Positions 43,368-53,195 of a stretch of 64,000 bases of DNA are shown in pieces. Below the pieces are notes generated by a model. It worked only from the letters and a program-made list of their open reading frames with translations, was not told the origin of the DNA and did not search any database. This stretch comes from Rhynchopus euleeides (lineage: Eukaryota > Euglenozoa > Diplonemea > Diplonemida > Diplonemidae), in contig OY723316.1 in NCBI GenBank assembly GCA_963210315.1, forward strand, positions 62,001 to 126,000, written 5' to 3'. The number at the start of each line of letters is the position of its first letter. Position 1 is the first letter of the stretch. The translations under genes and the position numbers were made by a program.

Positions 43368-44871
43368 CAGTGGTCGCGCTAAATATTGGAAAAATCTCCC
43401 AAAATTTGGAAATCGGGAGCGAAAAAACGTACCTGAAAAAGGGGCTCGTTTTTGGGCGGGGAAACCGCGTTTCGTTGCATTTCCGAGCCTCGCCCGGATC
43501 GTAGTGGGGTCATTTTGAAAAAATGGGCTTGTTTGAAGACACTCAAATTTTCCGTCCTGGTTGTCTCTACAGCATGTGATCAGTAACAACCCGGGCTAGG
43601 GGTCAGGCACCTGCTCGGAAAGCAGGGACGGGAGTTCCCCACTCAGCTCAACTGCCAACAACGCCACCAAGTAGGCAAACATGTGCCAGCTTGAGTGCCA
43701 CCCCTGATACGGCGAGGGTGTAGCCTGTTCAAGACACTGATGCCACGTGGGGACCCACGAAGCATGTTGTATGTGAAACCTCGTGCACACGCTATACAGG
43801 GGGGGTCTGGGGGGCGGAGCCCCCCAGCCGCCGGAGGCCACGGTAGTGAGTATCTGTTCCTTGCGCCGTAGTAGGAGCGCGTGGGAGTTGCGGGCGTACA
43901 GATTCTGTGTGAGTTGGATGCGTCCTCCTGAGGCTACTGAGAGTGGTCTGGGTCCCATTCGCTGATGTGAACCCAAAGGACTTGGCTACAAGACAGGCAC
44001 ACGCTGCAGCCTAGTGGTACAGGGGGGTCTGGGGGGCGGTGCCCCAGCCGCCGGAGGCCACGGTAGTGAACATCTGTTCCGAGCTGAACTCGGTGTGGAT
44101 CACTCCGACATCAGGTCGGAGCCCAGTGCTGCGCGGGAAGCAGTCACTCGGTAGGGAAGGCAAAAGGGGTGCTGAGAGTTTCATGCAAAGCGATGCTTGT
44201 GGAAGTTTGAGGAACGGCGAACCTCAGGGCGTGAAGAGCAGCAGCCGTCAAGGCCACCCACCCACCCACCCCCGCCCTGCGGGGCCCATTTTTTTCTCTC
44301 CCCGTCTCTGCCTTCTTTTGAATATTTGAGATCCGTGCGAAACGCCATGGGGTCACTTTCATTTTTTTGGTGCAATTTTTTCATACTGAATTGGGGTACC
44401 AAAACTTTTCGAGTTGTGGACAAATCCCTGTTTGCAAATAAAAAACGTACCTGGGACCCCCCGTGTTTAAGTCCCCCCCCTGGAGGCGATTTTCGGCCGG
44501 GGGGGACTTAAACACGGGGGGGGCGGACCTAAACACAGGGGGGGCTTAAACACGGGGGTGGCACAGTGGAGACCAAGAAGACCTCTTCCTCTGCTGTCGT
44601 AGGGGGGTAATTCCGGTCCGGAGGGACTTTTGGCACCCCACTTTTCGACTCTGACAGCACCTGGAGGGCCTAGGGGCCACCTGATGACCCTCCAGACCAG
44701 CCCACCCCCGTGTTTAGGTCCCCCTGTGTTTAAGTCCCCCCCCTGCCAGACCCCCAGGGGGGGACTTAAACACGGGGGTAAGGGGGGGGGACTTATACAC
44801 GGGGGGTCCCAGGTACCTCAAAAAAGCGTCGAAAATGCCGGGAGTAGGGAGTGAAGTTAGCGCGACCACTG
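43368..44871. mobile_element. hAT-like element J
   Basis: The 1,504-bp element has inverted ends CAGTGGTCGCGCTAA and a perfect 8-bp target duplication CATGTATA (43360-43367, 44872-44879). It contains two hairpin modules on the minus strand (about 43796-43853 and 44021-44073) and element I1. No transposase frame is evident. Confidence 0.88.
44450..44813. mobile_element. TA-flanked element I, copy 1
   Basis: The 364-bp element has ends CCTGGGACCCCCCGTGT next to TA. Inside, CCCCCGTGTTTAAGTCCCCC words occur in both orientations near each end. The second copy is 59659-59995. It is inserted in element J. Confidence 0.85.
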
Positions 44872-44879
44872 CATGTATA

Positions 44880-46520
44880 GGGGGACCCTTTTCGATTTTT
44901 TTTTCGGATGGGTCCATTTTGCACATTTGAGCCCATTTTCGAAGGAATTTTTGGTTTTTGAGCCTGTTTTGAGGCCTAAAACGCATTAAAACGGCCCCGC
45001 GAATTTGGCCTGTTCGGCCTTGGTGAAAATTCGCCTCAAAAATAGAGCAAAAAAAATCTGGCCCCAAAGTCTGGTCCTTGTGATCTGGAACCTTCCATTT
45101 TCGAAGGAAGTCGTAGAAACCCCGAGATCTTTGATCCTGATCACACAGACGGTCCCAAAAATGAAGCACATCATGTTTGGGTCATTTCGTGGATTACAGA
45201 CGGTACAGACGTGTGTCAAAATTGACGGTATCCAGTATGTCAAGAGAATGAATAAAAAGAGCAATGACGACACGGCCATTGCTCAGAACCATAGCTGATT
45301 GTCCAGCTATTTTAAACTCCCCCCGACCCTGCCCGGCCCCCCTGACCCTGCCCTGTTCAAGCTCGTGCCCCCACCCATCGCATTGCTCCCTTGTTGCCTT
45401 GCTTTGCGCTGCTTTTCTTTTTCAGAATTTTCAGATTTTTAAATTTCAAGACGGAGTGCTTTTTTGCCGAAAGTTTAGGTGACCCGATGATGGGGATGCA
45501 GCACCCCGAGGGTCTTACCTACCGGGCGGTTGGGGGGCGGTGGGGCAGGGCAACTTTGGGTGCAGATTTACGTACACAAAGCGGCGTGAGACTGTGCATG
45601 TCAGCGGCCTTGCGTGGTGGCCCCCCTAGGTGACTATGTTCGGATGTCTGGGAATGGAATGAAAACCCCCATATGGCTGCCTGCGCCCTTGTGGAATTAG
45701 AGGTGGTCGGGAATCGGTCGGAAACCAGTACTCCTGCTGGCGCTCGTCGTGTGTGTGGAGCATCTGTAGACGCCCGGCAACTCAGCCATCTTGCCCCCGC
45801 GCAAGCTCTGCCTGGCCGTGGAAGAGGATGACACACGGTCTGAATCTGGACTCTCTCTCGTGGTGGCACCGAATAACTGTGACTCTAGGTGACTCCACAT
45901 AAACATACTCCCACTGGTCTGTGGCAAAGGGAGAATGACTATATGCCTTGAGAGAGAGACCTCCGGCCTGAAAGGACAAGCATGAAAAGCCGGAATAGAT
46001 CAGATAGAGTACAGACTCAGGTGCACGAACCGATCCTTCGGCAGCTACCTGCTTGGTTTGCTGGTGTATGGTTGAGCGCTGCTTGTGTACGTAAATTTTG
46101 CTTATATGAACACTCCGCCTTCACCAAAGGTGAAGAACTTCCCAAGACAAGCGGTGTTGCACCCCCGTGGTGTCGCGCCCCTTTGGACATCGACCCCAGC
46201 GGTAACCCGCAGGTTGTTGTTTCTTCAAAGAAACACGTCGATTCTGTCCCCCACAGCAGGGGTTTCCCTGCTGACCCATGGATGTTTTCTCATTCTTATT
46301 ATAACAGTTGATACAATACACTAGCTCGGCAAATGCCTGGAGCCCCACCGGGAAGGTGTGTCGACATATAGCTCGGCACACGCCTGAAGCGCCACCGTGA
46401 CGAAATGTTCGTCTCTGCTGAATCACTCCTACACAGGGGGGCTGCCGGTTCCTGTCCATGCAGAGGTTCTCAAGGCAGATAATGCCGAGACTTGCGGTGC
46501 GCTCTCGTTTGTTGATCCAG
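44880..46520. other. Interior of element B, weakly coding
   Basis: I see no complete gene. A minus-strand frame near 45780-45980 (QWEYVYVESPRVTVIRCHHE) reads like protein and may continue in other frames toward 45600, which suggests a decayed ORF. Poly-T and poly-C runs occupy 44880-45480. Confidence 0.35.
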
Positions 46521-46526
46521 AGACGA

Positions 46527-46712
46527 AAAATGTGGAACGGCATGCTGCCCGTTTCTTCATTTTTCACCTTGCGGTGCAAGGGGGCCTCCCTCACGAGGGA
46601 AAAATGTAGAACGGCATGCTGCCCGTTTCTTCATTTTTCACCTTGCGTTGCAAGGGGGTCGCCGTCACGAGGGAAAAATGTGGAACGGCATGCTGCCCGT
46701 TGACTCATTTTT
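46527..46712. repeat. 74-bp tandem repeat, about 2.5 units
   Basis: Unit begins GTGGAACGGCATGCTGCCCG and contains a CTTGCGGTGCAAGG inverted repeat. Three starts are visible, spaced 74 bases apart, and the last unit is truncated. It is not in a convincing gene. Confidence 0.8.
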
Positions 46713-47621
46713 GCCTTGGGAGACACCCATTTGCCAAGGCGTTCCGCAAGGGAAACGCACCACTTCGGCATGCAAGTAAAATGGCCAGTATATACTGGAC
46801 ATGCCGTCACTAAAGTAGTGACTATTATAGTGGACATGCGTGTATGCGACACTATAATAGTGGACATGTTCAGTATTTTCTGGACATGCCACTAAAATAG
46901 TGACTACAATAGTGACATGCGTGTATGCGGTCACTATAATAGTGGACATGTTCAGTAAATACTGACATGTTGGCCGCACGTCCACTATAATACTGGACAT
47001 GTTGAGTGCACGCCAGTAAAATAGTCGCAATGCCGGCCATATAGTGGACCAAAAACGCGGTTTACTGGACACTTAGTGACAGGTCCTGGCCGTTTACTCG
47101 ACATGTAGTGACAGCCCATGTTCGCATAGAAGTATGTGTTCACTATATACTGAGCACATACTGACTATATAGTCGACATGGCGACTATTATAGTCACTAT
47201 AATAGTCGCATGTCACTAGAATTGTCACTATAATAGTTGTAAAAATAGTGGCATGCCACTATTATAGTGACTATAATAGTGGACTTGTCCACTATTATAG
47301 TCACTACACGGTGGACTCCAGCGGCCCTAGCGGGAGTCTGGGAGCGGGAGTCTGAGCGGGTGTCAAAGACTCCCGCTAGCGGGAGTCTATACTCCCGCTA
47401 GGGGGAGTCTGACTCCCCCTAGCGGGAGTCTTTTCACCTATTTTCATCCATTTTTCCCATGATATAGTTACAGTCTACTGGCGTGGGGGGTAAAATCATG
47501 GTGGAAGAGGGATGGGGAGGGGCTTGTTTTGCTTCTGTCAGTTTCCCCGGACTCTGGACTACCTACCTATTCTCCTGGTAGCGGCTGCACCTGCGGAGGT
47601 GAGCGGTTAGAATTTGAGGTG

Positions 47622-48488
47622 TCAAAGTGCGGCCATCGCCTGTCGTAGTTGTGTTACACCTTGGGCAAGACAAGCCATCCTGCAGGCCTCATCTTCTTCG
47701 TCAGAACTGTCATCCCCCTCCTGCTGTGCGCGTTGGTCAAGCGTGCTCAAAGTCGCCTCGGATGACACGAATGGTGTGAAAGTCGCCCCCAGCGGGATTG
47801 GCATTTTGCACAAGCAGAGCGATAATTTGCGGTGTCCTTCGGGGAACCGGAACAGGAAGTAGGGCGCGCTGCTGGGTTCAACGAAGTCCTGTGTGTTGCA
47901 GTGCACAAACCCCTTCTGCAGCTGTGTCAACTGTGTGCAAAGAACATACACAGCCAATCTATGAGCGTGTCGGGTGTGCAGACACGGACACAGGATGACT
48001 TCTCTATACCCGAGGATCCCGTCCTGCGACAGGTGCGCAACCTTCCAAGGCATGCCCGATTCGCGCCGCTTCTCTTCTGCCATTGCAAGATCTCTCTCGT
48101 AAGTTGCGGAGCTGGCGATTGTAACGGCATCTTTCTTGCGATGTCCGTTCTCTGCTTCTTCAAATTCGTCGTTGTTCTGCAGAGGCACTGCATCTTCTGG
48201 AGCCCACCAATGATGGAGACTGTGTACGTAGGCATTGCGCGTTGATCCCTTTTCGGCATGCTCCATCAACCAGTGAAATATATGCCCTGAGATCCGAGCA
48301 CGCAAGAAGGGAATCCGGGCTGACTCATCCTTGCATCCCCAGAAGCGCCAGGGGATGTCTGCATACCGGAAATGCATGAGGTCTGCAAGGGAGACAAAGA
48401 GGTAGCGGAACAAGCCCTTGTAGGTGTGTCCTGTGACAGGCAAGCACGACCTTCCGGAACTGAGCACCTGTCCCATGCTGCGACACAT
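47622..48488 (-). CDS. Unknown protein in element C
   Basis: The ORF has 288 residues, starting MCRSMGQVLSSGRSCLPVTG. It includes YKGLFRYLFVSLADLMHFRY, FHWLMEHAEKGSTRNAYVH and SGMPWKVAHLSQDGILGYRE, and an acidic end with GDDSSDEEDEA. The composition is that of a real globular protein. Upstream, after removing the hAT insertion K, the open frame of 49167-49427 would lie just before it, separated by a stop. The two may therefore be halves of one damaged protein. I recognise no transposase or other domain. Confidence 0.55.
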   Translation of the reverse strand: MCRSMGQVLSSGRSCLPVTGHTYKGLFRYLFVSLADLMHFRYADIPWRFWGCKDESARIPFLRARISGHIFHWLMEHAEKGSTRNAYVHSLHHWWAPEDAVPLQNNDEFEEAENGHRKKDAVTIASSATYERDLAMAEEKRRESGMPWKVAHLSQDGILGYREVILCPCLHTRHAHRLAVYVLCTQLTQLQKGFVHCNTQDFVEPSSAPYFLFRFPEGHRKLSLCLCKMPIPLGATFTPFVSSEATLSTLDQRAQQEGDDSSDEEDEACRMACLAQGVTQLRQAMAAL

Positions 48489-48542
48489 TCAGTGCAAGGT
48501 TTGTACAGGTCTTGTCGAATATTTTTTTGTTGTCTCATCCAG

Positions 48543-49203
48543 CAGGGGTGGAGCTTGAAATATGGGGTTGCGGGCTGGATCGGGTCAGATCGGGTCAGCC
48601 AATTTTTTCTTATGGGTTCCCCCCCGGTTCGTCTCAGAGATCAGTGCTCGGGCCCAGCCTCCCGCGAGGTACCGGAACCGATATGCAGCCCCGGACGCGC
48701 AAGGACTTGGTTACAAGACAAACACATGCCGTAGGGGGGGTCTGGGAGGCGGAGCTCCCAGCCGCCGGAGGCCACGGTAGTGAACATCTGTGACTTGCGG
48801 GCGTACGGATTCTGTGTGAGTTGGCTGCGTCCTCCTGAGGATACTGAGATTCCCTGATGTAAAGGGCTTGGGTACAAGACAGGCACATGCCACAGGGGGG
48901 TCTGGGGGGCGGAGCCCCCCAGCCACCGGAGGCCACGGTAGTAAACGTCTGTTGCACGGTACGGGTTGGGCAGCTTCATTTGTCCTCTATTGTGACTGTT
49001 TGAGGCCTGTGCTCATGTCGCTGGGGTCACTTTGCTCACGAAACGCCTCCTGGTCACCTTGAGGCCCCAAGGCGAGGAGCCAACTTTTCCGGTTTCCCGA
49101 AAATCTATATTTTTTTTTCTTTTTACCCCTGACCTGATTTTTTGTGAGGGCCTGCAGAAAATCAGGTCAGCTGACCCGAAAAAACCCCCAAGCTCCACCC
49201 CTG
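48543..49203. mobile_element. hAT-like element K
   Basis: The 661-bp element has ends CAGGGGTGGAGCTTG and their inverse, and a perfect 8-bp duplication TCATCCAG (48535-48542, 49204-49211). It contains two inverse hairpin modules (about 48734-48790 and 48894-48951). It interrupts the gene region of element C. Confidence 0.88.
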
Positions 49204-49427
49204 TCATCCAGTACCCTGATCAGCCGCATGGCGAGCCCCTTGCAGTCATGGAGTGCTGGGGTGACGTAGCGGGCATTGGGAAGCACACCTGCCAAGAGGG
49301 AGGGGTAGCCAGCCTCTTTCATCTCAGAGAGAGTCAGGTGCGGGTATCGATGCACCTGTTGATACCAGCGTTCTTCTGGGATGTCGCACAGTGAGCATCG
49401 GTGCCCTCGCCCCCCGCATCGCCTCAT
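49167..49427 (-). CDS. Unknown small ORF in element C, 3' end cut by element K
   Basis: Starts MRRCGGRGHRCSLCDIPEE, with a C-x6-C-x2-C arrangement that might bind zinc. It continues QQVHRYPHLTLSEMKEAGYP and LHDCKGLAMRLIRVLDD. The last about 15 codons lie inside element K or its duplication, so the natural C-terminus is lost. It probably belonged with the 47622-48488 ORF. Confidence 0.45.
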   Translation of the reverse strand: MRRCGGRGHRCSLCDIPEERWYQQVHRYPHLTLSEMKEAGYPSLLAGVLPNARYVTPALHDCKGLAMRLIRVLDDRGGAWGFFRVS

Positions 49428-49692
49428 TGTTGCCCACTGCTGATCTATACTCCCGCTAGCGGGAGTTGGACTCCCCCTAGTTGAGACTCCCGAAAAGAGT
49501 TAAACCCGGTAGTGGTACCCTACCCCCGCTGGAGTCCACCGTGCAAGGCCGGATCAGCCCACGGGTGGGTTTGAGGAAGAAATCTGGGGGGGCAAATTTT
49601 GCTGCGACTTCCGGTTTCACCCGGCCGAACTCCAGCATCTATCCAGACCCACGGTGCCAAGCCGTTCGCCCGTGTCGCGATCATTCGCGGCT

Positions 49693-50073
49693 TCAGGCTG
49701 CCCCCGACGACACGTTTGTATCCTGCACCTTGCCATACTTCGCCTCCACCTTGTATATGACGGAGAGCGCCCTCCTTCCGCATCGTTGCGACTTCCCTGA
49801 CAGCGAACTTATCCATGTCAGGGAAGACATGGCGATGATTGCGTTGGCCACCTGGGTGCTGTGCTGGTGGAGCTCCTTGCTCAACACCGTTGCTAGGAGC
49901 CTTCTAATGGATCCCAGTGTCAGCACACTGCCCCCTTTTTTAACAGGGAAGGCCGTGCAAAAATCATGCACAATGTTCGTCGCCTCCGCAGCCTCGGGAC
50001 TCTCTGCGCTCTTCTTCTTCTTAATCGACTTTGCCGCCGGCTTCGCTGCCGGCTTCGTTGTCGTCTTCCCCAT
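49693..50073 (-). CDS. Lys/Ala-rich unknown protein in element C
   Basis: The ORF has 126 residues with a basic, histone-tail-like start (MGKTTTKPAAKPAAKSIKKK). A globular part follows: NIVHDFCTAFPVKKGGSVL, LTLGSIRRLLATVLSKELHQ. The head suggests DNA binding or nuclear targeting. It lies upstream of the other element C frames on the same strand. I do not recognise the family. Confidence 0.5.
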   Translation of the reverse strand: MGKTTTKPAAKPAAKSIKKKKSAESPEAAEATNIVHDFCTAFPVKKGGSVLTLGSIRRLLATVLSKELHQHSTQVANAIIAMSSLTWISSLSGKSQRCGRRALSVIYKVEAKYGKVQDTNVSSGAA

Positions 50074-50466
50074 TTTTGTGAATCAGGTCTGCGAGCTGGG
50101 ATGGGTGGAAACGTCCGTTTCGTTTGGTGTGGCTGTACTTCAGTGACGAGTGCCACATTGCATAGGTATCATGGGAAAAATGAGTGAAAATAGGTGAAAA
50201 GACTCCCGCTAGGGGGAGTCAGACTCCCCCTAGCGGGAGTATAGACTCCCGCTAGCGGGAGTCTATACTCCCGCTAGCGGGAGTTGGACTCCCCCTAGTT
50301 GAGACTCCCGAAAAGGGTTACCCTACCCCCGCTGGAGTCCACCGTGTATAATAGTGGCGTGCGACTATTATAGTCACTATTATAGTGGACAAGTCCACTA
50401 TTATAGTCACTATAAGGAGGGTGTCCTAAATTTAGGAAATTTTTGAAAAATTTGGAAAAATTTGGG

Positions 50467-51646
50467 CAGGGGATAAGATAGGTCTGGTTTTCCGGTTTTC
50501 AAAACCAGGGTTTCCCGGTTCCCGGTTTTCTGAAAAAAAAAAAAGGTCGATCTCATTTTCGGCGTTTTTTTTGTGACTTTGGGACAGTAAAACAGTCAGA
50601 AAAAACGCCATAAAAAAATAGAAAGTGACCCCATCGTGATCCGCACAGAGCTCAAATAGTCCAAAGAAGGCAGAGAAGCGGAGAAGAAAAAATGGACCTA
50701 GCGGGTGGCCCGGTGGGTGGTGATGCCCTCGTCATGCAGGTCTCTTCTGTTTTGAAGGTGCACACATGGTGGACTCCAGCCACCATGTCTAAGAGGGAGT
50801 CTAAGACTGCAGTCTGTACTGGATACGGGAGTCTATTTTCCAGCTAATTTACGCTAAGACTCCCGCTAGTTGAGACTCATGGGAGACACACGGTGTACTC
50901 CAGCGGAGGTAGGGTAACCTCCGCTGGAGTTCACCGTGTCGTCTGCCTCTGTGCAGCGTCACTCGGTGCCATCGAATACATGGCGACAGCCCACCAACTC
51001 GAGACAGATCTGCTTGTCTGGAGGGCTGAGACGAGAACACGAACGACTTTCAAGCAGTCTTGAAGGTCGCCAAGCCTATTGGGGGCAACTAACAGATGAG
51101 ATTTGTTTGTTGCCTGTCGTCACAGCTAGGTGCCCATCTCCTCGACAACGGAATGTGTGCAGAGATCTCGTGGACCCTTTGGCCATTCTGTCGTGCACCC
51201 ACTCCACCCACAACGCACACCTATCACGAGTGGTCGCTCCCCCGTCCTCCTCCACCCTGAAGGTTGAACCCTCAAGGACCAGTGATCTCCTGCTGGCCGG
51301 GCTGCGATACAGCGAAGCCTTCCTACTTACAAGCGAATCCAGACTGTAGGGAACAGATGTTCACTACCGTGGCCTCCGGCGGCTGGGGGGCTCCGCCCCC
51401 CAGACCCCCCCTGCGTAAAAACATTGCACCAGACCTTTTTTGGCCGAGAGTCCAAACTTTCAAAGCAGCTGCTGCGCCTGCCCCACCAAGCAGCCTCAGT
51501 ACGACAGGACGCGCGCAGGCACCGGGCCCTCTCAGATTCTGGGAGGGTTTGCGCGGGTCGCGCGCGCCGAAGGCGCGCGCGAAAAATTTTCAAAACCAGA
51601 AAAACCGGAAAACGGCGCCAGAAAAAAAAGTCTATCTTATACCCTG
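50467..51646. mobile_element. hAT-type MITE, copy 2
   Basis: The 1,180-bp copy of 9721-10903 has the same CAGGGGATAAGATAG ends. The target duplication is ATTTGGG (7 clear bases, the eighth differing by one G in a G run). It includes the hairpin module at about 51354-51409 and the GC hairpin near 51558-51585. It is nested in element N. Confidence 0.88.
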
Positions 51647-51902
51647 ATTTGGGGGATTTTTTGAAAAAATGGCGAAAAAAAGGGTGTGGGGACTTGGGTC
51701 CAGTTTAGCAAAGTCCGTGTATTTGGACGCGGCCCCTCAGATAAGGAAGCCGCGTCTCAGGTGCAGGATGTGGGGTGTTGTCGATTTTTCAGGGTTCGAC
51801 ATTCTCGGGCTGGACGGAGAGAAACGGTGGGTGCAACTCTGATCAGAAAAAACTTCAACCGAAAAAACGCGGTGTAGCTCCCTGACTGACGAGCAGCGGG
51901 AG

Positions 51903-52271
51903 GTGGCGAAGAGAAGCTCCTCATGCGTGGCGGCCTCCCTCGTTCGCGGCGGGAGAGGCATCCGGGGGTACGAGAGCGGCACCCGCCTGAGTTCTTTATG
52001 GAACCCACAAACCTGGGTGGTAGCCGGCCTCACGGATGTGAGGTTGGAAATGCTCCGGGAGACAGCCGATGGCGCCTCAACGCCACAGGCTATCGTTGCC
52101 GGCTTGGTGCCCATATGGTGCAAGATGAGCGGCGGAATCCGCGAACTTCGGGAACTATCAGGTAGTTTGAACGCTGAAGACTGCCCCGCCAGGCTGAATG
52201 GGAGTCACAACGCGATGAGGAACAAGGATCAGCAGCGCCCTTTCCGGCAAACACAGGGCAGCTCTCCCTGA
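51903..52271 (+). CDS. Unknown ORF in element N
   Basis: A 122-residue frame that reads MAKRSSSCVAASLVRGGRGI, then LSSLWNPQTWVVAGLTDVRL and IVAGLVPIWCKMSGGIRELR. The frame is also open upstream with TDEQREVAK. It looks protein-like, but the C-terminal 30 residues do not. It is possibly a transposase fragment; no DDE motif is visible. Confidence 0.3.
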   Translation: MAKRSSSCVAASLVRGGRGIRGYESGTRLSSLWNPQTWVVAGLTDVRLEMLRETADGASTPQAIVAGLVPIWCKMSGGIRELRELSGSLNAEDCPARLNGSHNAMRNKDQQRPFRQTQGSSP

Positions 52272-53195
52272 GCAGCTGGGAATGAAACGGGACGGAACTA
52301 ACGAGCAGCAGCGAAAATGTTGCAGAGCACCAGTAACCACAACGAGTCCATGACACAAGTGGAACTGCAGACACGGGGCAGCCAAGAAACGGACGCAGTC
52401 GCAGGAGACCACCTCCACTGTCAGAACGAGCAGAACTGAGAGACACTCAATGGGATGGAGCGGAATCACTGTAACGGGGACACACTGATGGCACACAGTA
52501 CAGACAGACAGAAGTCAGAGTGAAACGGTTGTACAAAGGGCTCGGCTTCACCGACGTCCTTAGTACAGAGTGAAACGACGACGCCGCCGAAGGCGGCCAA
52601 TCCGCCGCCCGAAGGGCGGCGGAAAAATTGTTGGGGTGTTTTTGGGTGAAAAACCGGGCAACCTGGGCCCTTTGGGACCACATAGGCCAGGAAAGGCCAA
52701 AATTTTCGATTTTTTTCGGAAATTTTTCGGTTTTTCAGAGTGTGGCAGTCCGCAGATACAGATTTTCGGGTCGGAAAAAAAAATTTCGACCCAAAAAAAA
52801 TCGGATTTTTTCGGGGAGGGTCTCCGGTGGCCCCCCCTGGATTTCCTGATTTTTCCCGATTTTTCCTGATTTTCGGATTTTGCTCGAAATTTGCCCTTGT
52901 GTCAACCAGTGGCAAAATTTTCGGAAAATCGGGAAAAATCAGGAAAATCCGGAGAACCGGACACCCTCCTAATAGTCGCATGCCACTATAATAGTCACTA
53001 TTATAGTGGACATGTCCACTATAATAGTGACTATAATAGTGACATGCGACTATTATAGTGACTATTATAGTGGACATGGCGACTATTATAGTGACTATAA
53101 TAGTCACCCGTCACTATTATAGTGACTATTATAGTCGCCATGTCACTATATATAGTACTATATTTTTCAGGATCCCACCGTGTGGGGGGGGGGGG

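Larger units (their letters stand above)
47307..50346 (-). mobile_element. Element C: CACGGTGGACTCCAGC ends, carries ORFs
   Basis: The 3,040-bp element is flanked by TA duplications (47305-47306, 50347-50348), within the word array of element B. The terminal about 150 bases on each side are made of ACTCCCGCTAGCGGGAGTC words. A further right-end-like sequence at about 49447-49543 suggests a fusion or an internal end. It carries minus-strand frames 47622-48488, 49167-49427 and 49693-50073, and is interrupted by element K. Compared with the word-only elements A and B this is the best candidate for a coding member of the CACGGTGG group. Confidence 0.8.
50416..52969 (+). mobile_element. TAA-flanked element N (Harbinger-like), holding the second MITE copy
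   Basis: Ends GGAGGGTGTCC and inverse, with a TAA duplication (50413-50415, 52970-52972) as in PIF/Harbinger elements. Without the MITE it is about 1.37 kb. Subterminal DNA is AATTTTTCGG / GAAAATC-type words. A GC hairpin with GAA loops occurs at about 52572-52630. A plus-strand frame (51903-52271) may be a remnant of its gene. Confidence 0.7.
42914..53182. mobile_element. Element B, 10.3 kb in its present form (CACGGTGGGATCC ends, TATAGTCACTA words)
   Basis: Begins CACGGTGGGATCCTGAAAAA (42914) and ends in the inverse (53182), with TG duplicated on each side. Its own DNA is what remains after removing later insertions: 42914-43359, parts of 44880-47306, 50347-50415 and 52970-53182. These are arrays of ATAGTGGACATGC, TATAGTCACTA and CACTATTATAG in both orientations. 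The interior between 44880 and 46780 is not made of these words and may be older cargo or further insertions. No transposase is recognised. Confidence 0.75.
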
